Below are positions 35,952-45,061 of a DNA stretch of 64,000 nucleotides, one piece after another (the first letter of the stretch is position 1; each line of letters starts with the position of its first letter). Both the position numbers and the translations under genes were made by a program. The notes beneath the pieces were generated by a model. The model was not told where the DNA came from and did no database searches. It saw only the letters and a list, made by a program, of their open reading frames with translations. Source of the stretch: Parasponia andersonii (lineage: Eukaryota > Streptophyta > Magnoliopsida > Rosales > Cannabaceae); NCBI GenBank assembly GCA_002914805.1, contig JXTB01000116.1, forward strand, positions 425,978-489,977, read 5' to 3'.

Positions 35952-36070
35952 GCACTAATCTAATAAGTATTTTTGTTACCTATTGATAAGTATTGTTTTG
36001 GCTAATTAAAATTGGTCATACATGTTTTAAATCATTTAATAATGAGTATTATTTTTATTAATTTTTTCTC
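35950..36070. mobile_element. MITE family 2, copy d (truncated)
   Basis: gggcactaatctaataagt, tacctattgataagtatt and ttttggctaatt correspond to the left ends of copies a and b. It starts at a (TA)n tract (35924-35949). The inverted right end was not found. Confidence 0.6.
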
Positions 36071-37033
36071 CACTGAAGAAAGTTATAGGCACTTAGTTGC
36101 ATGTATCTTAATTTAGAATGCATGTACATGAATCTGCTGTATAGCGTAACAATAAGTATAGAATGCGTGTACATGAATCTTTTTTCTTTTTTATTAGTTT
36201 AGTATCATATTTATATATTAGTCTATTTATTTTCTTTTAAAGCATTAAATGTCATTGCTTTAATTTTTGTTTGTTCGTTCGTTTGTTTTTTTTTTTTTTG
36301 AGGTTGATAGCTTTAACATTTTTTTTTCTTTTTCTTTGAAAGAATCTTTAACTAAATTAATATGATGTGCATTGTGATACTTATCAAGATAACGTGGACA
36401 TCTTATTCTTCTCATCAATATACGTATAAGTATAAATATAATAGCTATTAAGATTAAAGTCTGAGTCAAAGTTCATCCACTATTGTTAGATAACTTCATT
36501 GAACAGGTGAAGATTCAAGTACTATAGTTTAATTATACAATTAACAGATAAAATAAAATCACGAATATAAATGTATAAAACAGAATGCAAAATTTTGAAA
36601 ATGGGAAAGAAACATTCAGCTAAATACTTATTAACCCAACGTTTGCACCATTATGGAAATGGAGAGTACAATGACTCAATTCGATGTTTTCCCCTTAGTA
36701 ATTCAGTTCTGATGGCTAGTTAAGGAAACTTTTTAAATGACTCAATAAATGAAAACTTAAAGGTTTAATAGCAAAAAAAATACTCTCGTCTAATTTAGCG
36801 TTTCACTTTTACAAATTAATACTCTCTCATATTTTAGATGTTTGCAAATTTTTACCTTTTAATGATTAATTAAGTAATTTAAATATTAAAAAAGATCAAA
36901 TTACCTTTCTTGAAAATATTTTTTTAATTAACTTAGATTTAAAATAGATATAAAAAAATAAAATTACTCAACAAAATTTTAAAAAAATTAAAAATAAGTA
37001 AGAAAAATAGAAGACTGGACTCTTCTTCTTCTT
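36071..37033. other. Intergenic DNA before the kinase fragment
   Basis: One short direct repeat is visible (tagaatgcatgtacatgaat at about 36115 and a variant at 36159). Otherwise AT-rich with no gene seen. Confidence 0.5.
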
Positions 37034-37211
37034 CCTCAATATTGAAGACAATATTTTTGGGTTGATAATGTCCATTTCAGGGCCAATATTCAAGATCCAA
37101 AGGGAAGGCTTGCAACTTGGAATAAAGATGATGACAATCCTTTTGGCTAAATGGGCGTGAAATGTAATCTCAGATCTAAAAGAGTCACTGACCTTAACCT
37201 TGATGAGTTTG
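37034..37211 (+). pseudogene. LRR receptor-like kinase N-terminal fragment
   Basis: The + strand reads LNIEDNIFGLI, then after a one-base shift VHFRANIQDPKGRLATWNKD, DDNPFG, a stop, and MGVKCNLRSKRVTDLNLDEF. This is the capping region that precedes the leucine-rich repeats of plant receptor-like kinases (LRRNT_2 type; IRK/PXC-like proteins have ...FKADIQDPKGKLASW...DDxPCxWxGVKC). The usual Cys-x-Trp pair before GVKC is lost. After LNLDEF the similarity stops, and there are no repeats, membrane segment or kinase domain. It is a captured or truncated gene piece with no evident function. The - strand open frame across it is a shadow. Confidence 0.8.
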
Positions 37212-37819
37212 TTCGTGTCGAGTGGATTTGTCGGTGGGTGGGTGGGTTCGTCAGAGAGGCGGGGGATTGGGTTCATGTTGGTGGGTGGACTATCCTCTTT
37301 GCCTTCTCTCTTTCTCACTAGCGTCAATATTTTGGGTCCTTTTGTTTTTGGTTATGTGTTGTTACAGATCTATCTTAGTTATTATTGGAATGTAGTATAG
37401 AGAGATAGATCTATAATCTAGATTGTGGTATGAAAAGAGATTTTGAGGAGACTTTGCAGAGTTGCAGTTTCATTAGAAGCTTTTCAAGCTTAATTAAGAA
37501 GAATTCTACTAGAAGCATAAGCTCCAATTTAATACGAATTGAGCATTTTGTAAATCTCATTAGAAGCATAAACCTTCTCTTTTTTTTTTTTTGGGGTGGG
37601 GAAGGGTGATTTGGTCGTTCACTATTTGAATGACTTAATTGGTCAGCAAAAGGTATAGATTTGCAGACATAAAATATGTAGAGTATTATTTTACAACAGT
37701 AAATCATTGGGTTAGTTTTTACATAAAACTTAAACTTCAGAGTAATCTTTTTGTCATTAACCCAAACTTAAAAAACAAAAATAGTAGACATGTGGCAATA
37801 TTTTTGAAGTGGGTAAGGG
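37212..37819. other. Left flank of copia B
   Basis: GT-rich near 37215-37290, otherwise without coding similarity. Two related 'cattagaagcat/ctagaagcat' motifs occur near 37475-37575. The last five bases aaggg (37815-37819) are the target duplication of element B. Confidence 0.5.
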
Positions 37820-38282
37820 TGTTGCAAATAAACTTATTTAAAGCCATAAGAAATATTTAAGCCCATCAATGTGATGCCCAATAAGTTGGAATTAATCAAA
37901 GTACAAAACTCATAAAAGAAAAAACCCAAGTCCAAATTAAAGTAGTCTTCCACCTAGAATCTTCTAGCGTTAGGTAGATATTAGCTTTTTACATGTGAAT
38001 TATTTGATTATTATTAGAAGTGTGTAGAAGAAAATATATGTGGTTTAAAGGTTTTTATAATTATTTATTTGTGTGGTTCTCACTATTTCCTATATAGTAT
38101 AAATACCCCTCTCTATTTGAGTTCTAAGCATCAAGTAAGAAGCAAAGCTTCTAAGAGTGAAGAGAAGAGAGAAAGAAGCATAGCTTCTAGTGAGTGAGTG
38201 AGTGAGCTTGAAGAGTGAAGTTAAGAATTTTCTCTTGTAAAAGTATTTGAGTAAATAATAAAGTTTGTTTTACTTTCCAACA
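37820..38282 (+). repeat. 5' LTR of copia B
   Basis: TGTTGCAAATAAAC ... CCAACA. It contains TATAAATA at 38098-38105, followed by the GA-rich transcribed part and a short (GTGA)n run near 38190-38206. An AATAAA-type signal (aataataaag) lies about 20 bp before its end. Confidence 0.95.
38098..38105 (+). promoter_or_regulatory. TATA box of copia B LTR
   Basis: TATAAATA followed by acccctctc, conserved in the LTRs of C (tagtataaatacccctcc). The likely transcription start is about 30 bp downstream. Confidence 0.7.
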
Positions 38283-38285
38283 AAG

Positions 38286-38297
38286 TGGTATCAGAGC
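38286..38297 (+). other. Primer binding site, initiator Met tRNA
   Basis: TGGTATCAGAGC, the standard plant copia primer site, three bases after the LTR end. Confidence 0.95.
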
Positions 38298-38569
38298 AAA
38301 GTTGTGAGTTCTCTTGAAATTCTAAGTATGCTCTGTGGTTGCAGCTTTGACTGATCTTCCACATCAGAAAAGAATTATTGAGATTGAGAGTATTAGTTAT
38401 TTGTTCCAAACATACTACTATTACATATCAAATCGAAGAGCTCGACAAGACGAACACATTGCCATAAGAATCAGCCCAATCGGAGTCCGAACGTGTCAAA
38501 ACAAGTCATCGAAAATTTGCTGCCACAAACTGAGTCAACTCACTGAGTTGAGCTGAGTCAGAGTCGTTC

Positions 38570-38720
38570 GACTGAGCCGTCAGAGCTGTTGACCAAGCCA
38601 TCAGAGCCGTTGACCAAGCCATCAAAGCCGTTTGACCGTGCCGTTGACTAAACCATCAGAGCGTTGACCAACTGTTGACCAGCATTGACCATTGACCGAG
38701 CGTTGTCTTTGACTAAGTCG
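38570..38720 (+). promoter_or_regulatory. W-box-rich minisatellite in the leader of copia B
   Basis: Degenerate ~21 bp units (gagccgttgaccaagccatc) are repeated, then gttgaccaac, gttgaccagc, attgaccatt, attgaccgag and tttgactaag. I count nine TTGAC(C/T) cores in about 130 bp. TTGAC[C/T] is the W-box core bound by WRKY factors. Element C carries a related cluster. Regulatory action is inferred only. Confidence 0.5.
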
Positions 38721-38805
38721 ATTTACAAGTCAATCTTACGGTTTTTCGGCATTTTGGACCTATCTGTATAGTCGAAATTTCTAAAAACTCATTTTGTTAA
38801 GAGTT

Positions 38806-39710
38806 ATGGCTACCAGCAGTTTAGCATCTCTTTAAGGTAATAACTTTGATAATTGAACTATCAAAATGAAAGTCTTCCTTGGAGCACATGATGTTTGGGA
38901 AGTAGTAGAGAAAGGCTACGAATAGCCAAGAGATGAGGCAACACTATCTTTAACACAGAAGGATAGTTTAAAAGATTCAAGAAAGAGAGACAAAAAAGCT
39001 CTCTTCCTCATCTACCAAGCCTTAGATGACGACAGGTTTGAGAAAAACTCAAGTGCAACCTCTACTAAGAAAGCATGGGAGAAACTTCAAATTTCATACA
39101 AGGGAGAAGAAAAGATCAAAAAGGTCTGTCTTCAAACTCTAAAAGGAGAGTTTGATTTATTATATATGACAAAGACGGAGTCAGTTTCTGACTACTTTTC
39201 CAGAGTTCTAACTATTTCCAATCAAATGAAGAGAAATGGTGAGAAACTTGAAAATGTTATGATTATGGAAAAGATTCTTCGATCGTTAGACCCAAAGTTC
39301 GAGAATATTATTACTGTCATCGAAGAAACTAAAGATTTGGGAGCCATGATAATAGAACAACTCTTGGGTTCTTTACAAGCTCACAGGAAAAGAAAAAGAA
39401 GAAGCCAAATTTGAAGGAGCAGCTTCTCAAGACACAAATTACAGAGAAAGAAGATAGCCAATGTAGCGAAAGAAGTTAACGTGGCCGTGGTAGAGGACAA
39501 GCCCGAGGACAAGGATGGAGTACAAGTTGAGGTCATGGACGAGGTTGGAATTCCAACAACCACAATTATCGTATCAACAATTTCAAAAGAGGAGAAAGCT
39601 CTACAAGAGGTCGTGGTAGAGGTCGAATGAACTCAAGGCTTGAGAAGTCTCAAGTTAAATGTTTCAATTGTCAAAAGTTTGGACATTATACTAGAGAGTG
39701 TAGAGTACCC
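38806..39710 (+). pseudogene. gag: copia B gag
   Basis: Starts at ATG 38806 (MATSSLASL), which hits a stop after nine codons because this copy lacks about 15 bases present in C. Text then continues as NNFDN, TIKMKVFLGAHDVWEVVEKG, the DUF4219-type N-terminus, followed by the UBN2 Gag domain (ALDDDRFEKNS, KKAWEKLQISYKGEEK, SDYFSRVLTISNQMKRNGEK, KILRSLDPKFENI, EQLLGSLQAH) and an Arg/Gly-rich stretch. The zinc knuckle CFNCQKFGHYTREC (about 39660-39701) is intact. At least four stops or shifts prevent a full Gag. Confidence 0.92.
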
Positions 39711-40640
39711 AATAGCAGAATTGAAGAGAAAGTCAATTATGTTGAAGAAAAAATGGAAGAAAATGGCACCGTCCTATTAGCATATAAAGACAACAATGGA
39801 AGACAAGACAACACATGGTATCTTAACACCGGTGCTAGCAATCATATGTGTGGGCGTCGATCAATGTTTATAGAGCTTGATGAATCAATCAGTGGGAGTA
39901 TTTCTTTCGGTGATGATTCAAAAGTAGCAGTAAAAGGAAAAGGTTAAATTCTTATCTGCTTAAAAAATGGGGGGCATCAATTTATTTCAAATATTTATTT
40001 TGTAACTACAACGAAAACAAACATCTTGAGTTTGGGACAATTCTTAGAGAAAGGCTATGATATTCACTTGAAAGATTATAGTCCTTCTATAAGAGATAAC
40101 AATATGAACTTGATTGCCAAGGTGCCTATGTCAAGAAATAGAATATTCTTATTGAACATTCAAAATGATATGGCAAAATGTCCGAAAGCATATTACAAGG
40201 ATTCATCATGGCTATGACATTTGAGATTCGAACATCTCAACTTTGGAGGAGTAGAGCTACTGTTCAAGAAAGAAATAGTGAGAGGCTTGCCATGCATCAA
40301 TCATCCCGATCAACTTTGTGAAGGATGCTTACTCGGGAAGCAATTCTGGAAAAGCTTTCCAAAAGAGTCGAATTCAAGAGTCCAAAAGCCACTAGAGCTT
40401 GTGCATACAGATATGTGCGGTCCTATCAAACCAAGTTCTTTCGGTAAGAGCAACTATTTCTTGCTCTTTATTGATGATTTCTCAAGAAAGACTTGGGTTT
40501 ATTTTTTGAAGCAAAAATTAGAAGTCTTTGAAGCTTTCAAGAAGTTCAAGGCTGCTGTAGAGAAGGAAAGCGGTCTTCAGATCAAAGCTATAAGATCTGA
40601 TAGAGGAGGAGAATTCACTTCAAAAGAGTTCTAAGAATTC
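39711..40640 (+). pseudogene. pol: copia B protease and integrase N-part
   Basis: The protease core reads TWYLNTGASNHMCG at about 39813: the catalytic Asp of D-T-G-A-S is Asn here. GAG-pre-integrase text follows (HLNFGGVELLFKKE, GLPCINHPDQLCEGCLLGKQ: the His/Cys zinc-binding set). The integrase core has LVHTDMCGPI (first Asp), FIDDFSRKTWVYF and IRSDRGGEFTS (second Asp). A TAA at 40632-40634 interrupts right after SKEF. Confidence 0.93.
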
Positions 40641-41440
40641 TGCGAAGCAAATGGAATTCGACGACCTTTAACTGTTCCAAGATCCCCTCAACAAAATGGC
40701 GTGGCAGAAAGGAAGAACTGGACTATCCTCAACATAGCTCGAAGCATGCTGAAAAGTAAGAGATTACCCAAAGAGTTATGGGCAGAAGCTGTTGCATGCA
40801 CAGTTTACTTATCCAATCGATCTCCAACAAGAAGTGTGTGGGGAAAGACACCATAAGAAGTATGGAGCGGAAGGAAGCCTGGGATCTCCCACTTGAGAGT
40901 CTTTGGAAGTATATCCTATGTGCATGTGCCAGACGAACATAGAACCAAGCTTGATGATAAAAGCGAGAAGTTCATTTTCATCGGCTACGACACCAACTCT
41001 AAAGGATATAAGTTATACAATCCTAACAATAGAAAAGTAATCATCAGTCGAGATGTAATATTCGATGAAGAAGGTGAATGGGACTTTGGCTCTCAAACAA
41101 ATGACTACAATTTCATTCCACAATTTGAAGCTATGGAAACACCAGTAAACAAAGCAAGAGAAGTCTATCAAGAGGCTATTACTCCACCTTCCTCACCGAC
41201 ATCATCCACTCATGAAGACTCACCTCCATCTTTCTTAACTGAGAGGCATGAAGAACGTACAAGAAGTCTTGAAGATTTATATAAGGTGACTGATAGACTT
41301 GAAAACCTTACTCTATTTTGCCTATTTGCTGATTGTGAACCGGTGAACTTCTAAGAGGCTGTACAAGATGAAAAATGGAAGAATGCGATGGATGAAGAAG
41401 TCAAAGCCATAGAGAAGAATGACACTTGAGAACTATCCAC
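40641..41440 (+). pseudogene. pol: copia B integrase C-part and linker
   Basis: Continues the same frame: FCEANGIRRPLTVPRSPQQN, GVAERKN (catalytic Glu), LNIARSMLKS, ELWAEAVACTVYLSNRSPT, a stop at 40855, SHLRVFGSISYVHVPDE, FIFIGYDTNSKGYKLYNP, VIISRDVIFDEE. A Ser/Pro/Thr linker (TPPSSPTSSTHEDSPPS) precedes reverse transcriptase. Only a few stops (40855, 41352, 41427) break an otherwise well-preserved frame. Confidence 0.92.
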
Positions 41441-42182
41441 TCTTCCTAAAGGTCATAAAGCTATTAGTGTAAAATAGGTGTACAAGGTGAAGAAAAATGC
41501 CAATGGAGAGGTAGAAATATACAAAGCAAGGCTAGTCGCGAAAGGCTATAGTCAAAGAGCCGGCATTGACTACGACGAGGTATTCGCTCCTGTTGCACGA
41601 TTGGAAACTACAAGACTAATTATTTCTCTTGCTGCTCAGAACAAATGGAAGATTCATCAGATGGATGTAAAGTCCGCATTTCTAAATGGAGTTCTTGAAG
41701 AAGAGATATATATCCATCAACCATTGGGTTATGAGATGAAAAGGTATAAAGATAAGGTTTTAAAGCTGAAGAAGGCTCTTTAAGGTCTAAAGCAAGCACC
41801 AAGAGTATGGAACAGCCGAGTTGACAAATATTTCTAAGAGAATGGATTCATTAAGTACCCTTATGAACATGCTCTCTATGTTAAGACTAAAGATGAAGAT
41901 ATTTTGATCGTATGCTTGTATGTGGATGATATCATATTCACTGAAAGTAATCCAAGGATGTTTGACGAATTCAAGAGAGTAATGACGCATGAGTTTGAAA
42001 TGACAGACATCAGACTTATGGCATATTACCTCGGCATAGAGGTCAAGCAAAAGGAAGAAGGCATCTTTATCTCCCAAGAAAGCTATACAAAGAATATCCT
42101 GAAAAAGTTCAATATGGATGATTGCAAGCCAATAAGTACACCAGTGGAGTGTGAAATAAAATTATTCAAAGATGATGAAGCA
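41441..42182 (+). pseudogene. pol: copia B reverse transcriptase (cut by gap)
   Basis: VYKVKKNANGEVEIYKARLV, AKGYSQRAGIDYDEVFAPVA, MDVKSAFLNGVLEEEIYI, KKAL-stop-GLKQAPRVW, and the catalytic LYVDDIIF (about 41916-41940), then YYLGIEVKQKEEGIFISQES, CKPISTPVE. Stops at 41475, 41781 and 41835. The active site YVDD is preserved. Sequence is lost at 42183 into Ns. Confidence 0.93.
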
Positions 42183-42330
42183 NNNNNNNNNNNNNNNNNN
42201 NNNNNNNNNNNNNNNNNNNNNNNNNNNNNNNNNNNNNNNNNNNNNNNNNNNNNNNNNNNNNNNNNNNNNNNNNNNNNNNNNNNNNNNNNNNNNNNNNNNN
42301 NNNNNNNNNNNNNNNNNNNNNNNNNNNNNN
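42183..42330. other. Assembly gap (148 N)
   Basis: Runs of N replace the end of reverse transcriptase and most of RNase H. Aligned with element C (51422 to 51849), about 426 bp should lie here, so the gap is undersized by roughly 280 bp. Confidence 0.95.
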
Positions 42331-42588
42331 ATGCCTCAAAAGGAGCCAACGGAGATTCGTATTGACAATAAGTCAGCAATAGCTTTGGCTAAAAATCTAG
42401 TGTTTCATGGCCGAAGTAAGCATATCGATACTCGCTAACATTACATAAGAGAAGATGTTGCAAACAAAGAAGTACAATTAGAGTATGTGAGATCACATGA
42501 TCAGATTGCTGATATTTTCACCAAGCCACTCAAGTTTGAAGACTTTACAAGATTAAGAAATTTACTTGGTATTATAAAACAAGTTTAA
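42331..42588 (+). pseudogene. pol: copia B RNase H C-terminus
   Basis: MPQKEPTEIRIDNKSAIALA, KNLVFHGRSKHIDTR, a stop at 42436, then HYIRED, EYVRSHDQIADIFTKPL, RLRNLLGIIKQV and the terminal TAA at 42586. The Asp of IDNKSA and the His of SKHID typical of copia RNase H are present. Confidence 0.9.
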
Positions 42589-42594
42589 GGGGGG

Positions 42595-43057
42595 TATTGA
42601 AAATAAACTTGTTTAAGCCCATAAGAAATATTTAAGCCCATCAACATGAGGCCCAATAAGTTAGAGTTAGCCCAAGTGCAAAACTCATAAAAGAAAAAGC
42701 CCAAGTCCAAATTAAAAAGGTCTTCCACCTAGAATCTTCTAGTGTTAGGTAGATATTAGCTTTTTACAAGTGAATTATTTGATTATTATTAGAAGTGTGT
42801 AGAAGAAAATATGTGTGGTTTAAGGATTTTTGTAATTATTTATTTGTGTGATTCTCATTGTTTCTCATGTAGTATAAATACTCCTCCCCTTTTGAGTTCT
42901 AAGCATCAAGTAAGAAGCAAATCTTCTAAGAGTGAAGAGAAGAGAGAAAGAAACATAGCTTCTAATGAGTGAGTGAGTGAACTTGAAGAGTGAAGTTAAG
43001 AATTTTCTCTTGTAAAAGTATTTGAGTGAATAATAAAGTTTGTTTTACTTTCCAGCA
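42595..43057 (+). repeat. 3' LTR of copia B
   Basis: Preceded by the polypurine tract aaggggggtа-type run (42588-42594). It begins TATTGAAAATAAAC, TA rather than the TG of the 5' copy, and ends CCAGCA. Very similar to the 5' LTR otherwise. Confidence 0.94.
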
Positions 43058-43062
43058 AAGGG

Positions 43063-43339
43063 TTGGAGAAATTATTCTATTCCATTTTTTACTTAAATAA
43101 AATGATTCCGACAACTATTTCTCTACATCAATGGCAATCAAGTGGAATGGAATAGAAGAAATATTTGGCATGACTTTTAAAATCTAATTTGGGGCTCAAA
43201 AGTTAATTTTGAGAGTGTTTAGATGAATTGCTAGAATGTCTTTTTTTAATTATAAGACTTTTTGTGAAATATAGACTCACTAGCCTTTCTAGAAAGATCT
43301 TTTTAAACTTTTATCTCAAGAAGTAAAGGTTATTCTCGA
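43063..43339. other. Right flank of copia B
   Basis: Starts after the target copy aaggg. It contains ttggagaaattattctattc and tggaatggaatagaaga, resembling parts of plant MITEs, but no clear ends. No gene. Confidence 0.45.
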
Positions 43340-43451
43340 ATGGGTTAGGAATAGTTGAATTAACTTATTATTGTAGGTCATTTTCAAATTTAGTCAAAAT
43401 TACTCATCCATAAAGAAAAATAAAAGTACACATTAAAAATTGTCTATATAT
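43340..43451. mobile_element. MITE family 1, right-end copy at (TA)n
   Basis: gggttaggaatagttg, tattgtaggtcatttt, tttagtcaaaattactcatc and acacattaaaaattg match 35640-35748 and 12520-12577 in the same orientation. It ends at tatatatatat. The left part is missing. Confidence 0.65.
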
Positions 43452-43464
43452 ATATATTATATAT

Positions 43465-43789
43465 GAGTCTCAATCCAATATATATACATATATTTTTACT
43501 TATCTATAGGTATTTTTTTTACGATGAATATGCATATAAGATGAATTAATTATATTTGACATATCAATTTTAATTAGAGTTTTTTTTTGAAGGTAGTAAT
43601 TAGTATTTTTACTCTCAATATCATGTTAGAGAATTAATCTTAAAGGTAGAGAGTAAGAACATTAAATAGTGTGCACTTTATTATTAATATTATTATTTGT
43701 CTAAATATTCAAATTGTTTATCAATTAATCTAACTGCTAAAAAATTACTTATAGACAACCAAAAAAAACATAGTAAATTGCTCTCATGT
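43465..43789. mobile_element. MITE family 2, copy e
   Basis: The left end gagtctcaatccaatatata with ttacttatctataggtattt is inverted at the right end (aaattacttatagacaacc, an A-run, atagtaaattgctctcatg). (TA)n on both sides (43444-43464 and 43790-43822). The longest of the copies; the interior is unrelated to copy a. Confidence 0.72.
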
Positions 43790-43822
43790 ATATATTTAAT
43801 ATATATATATATATATATATAT

Positions 43823-44185
43823 GAAATTTAAACATTACATCTCTTGTTTTGTCGCCTATAAATAATTAACAATGATCACTAGGTAGGCCTAGATATAGTC
43901 CTCTTAAACGATATTATTTATATTTTAGTATCACATTTTAACTAATATAATATTAGGTAAATACAATGTGTTAGCTAAATTATGAATAGGATGTTTCATC
44001 TCGCACCACGTGTAATCATATATATATATATATAGCGCTTTCATTGTAACTTTTTTTTTTCACGTAAATTATAATATCTAGGGAATTATGTTGGCAGCTA
44101 AGTGCTATCTGCTTGATAGACTACGAAAATTAAAATCAAGTCATGATTCTCTCTGAACCAATATTCTGTTGATATTACGTATATA
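43823..44185. other. Intergenic DNA
   Basis: No gene seen. A short (TA)n run lies at 44020-44033. Confidence 0.5.
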
Positions 44186-44805
44186 GGGTACTATTGTTTA
44201 GGTTCTAATGCTATTAACTGTCGCACAAAGATGCGTGTAACGATCACAAATCTCTTATTGTTAAATCTGACCTAGAAAACGTCAAAATTTCAAAACCTTT
44301 TTATCTCTGAGTCTCAGTACTACTATTTTTAAATTGACCAACACTGTAGCTATTAATATAATACCTATACATCCAGCTAGACATGTCATATATATGCGCA
44401 TGTACTGCTTCTTCTCCAGAAAATTAGCCATCAGTTTCTCTTTAAAGTACTCCTCCTTTTGCCGGATAGTAAATAAAATATATCCGGCATACTTACTGTA
44501 GCTATAAATATAATACCTATACATCTAGCTAGACATGTCATATATATGCATACGTACTGCTTCTCCAGAAAATTAGCCTTCAGTTTCTCTTTAAAGTAGT
44601 CCTCCTTTTGCCGGATAGTAAATAAAATATAAGAATTTTTTTAAAATTCTTTTTATTTTATGAAAAAGAGAGAAAAATTAAGAAATTACAGTACTTCTTG
44701 TTCTACTTGATAAAAATGATTACTTGTCTAACTCCTTCTACTTGCTACTTTCGGCCACCCACCAGTACATTGGTATAGTAGTAGTATTTACTATGTATAC
44801 TTATA
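44186..44805 (+). repeat. Dispersed duplication, copy 2, with internal tandem
   Basis: Same sequence block and orientation as 282-745. Here the middle segment from actgtagctat to gccggatagtaaataaaata is present twice (about 44343-44481 and 44495-44630, period about 152 bp), differing at several bases. Each unit carries a TATAA/TATTAATA string and ctccttttgccgg. The - strand open frame 44282-44524 follows from the repeat and shows no known motif. Confidence 0.8.
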
Positions 44806-45021
44806 TACCCACTTAATTCCTGTGTAGAATCATTAAATATATATATCAAAGTCTTTTCATTTCGTTTAATTTTTTGCTTCTATTTTTGCGTAATAATTCA
44901 AGTCAAAATTCCATACTTTTCTTTTCTGAATAATATTATAGTTCCCAAAATGGCAAAATTCAATTTTCGGTCGTCTACAAGTATATGATCATGCAAATTC
45001 ACTGTATATACCATGTATGGC

Positions 45022-45061
<40 letters not shown>

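Larger units (their letters stand above)
37820..43057 (+). mobile_element. Ty1/copia LTR retrotransposon B
   Basis: A 5.2 kb assembled element with 463 bp LTRs (37820-38282 and 42595-43057), an unchanged initiator-Met primer site, and a gag-pol region in copia order on the + strand. A perfect 5 bp target duplication aaggg (37815-37819 and 43058-43062) bounds it. Same family as element C at 47095-52599. It is relatively young but carries scattered stops. The run of Ns (42183-42330) removes part of pol, so the true length is longer than shown. Confidence 0.95.

Noticed and set aside
36968-37327. 119-codon open frame on the - strand
   Set aside because: It is the shadow of the + strand LRR kinase fragment and a GT-rich patch; the protein has no motif, while the + strand has clear receptor-kinase similarity.
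44282-44524. 80-codon open frame on the - strand within the duplicated block
   Set aside because: The frame is not kept in the sister copy at 282-745, so it is unlikely to be coding.
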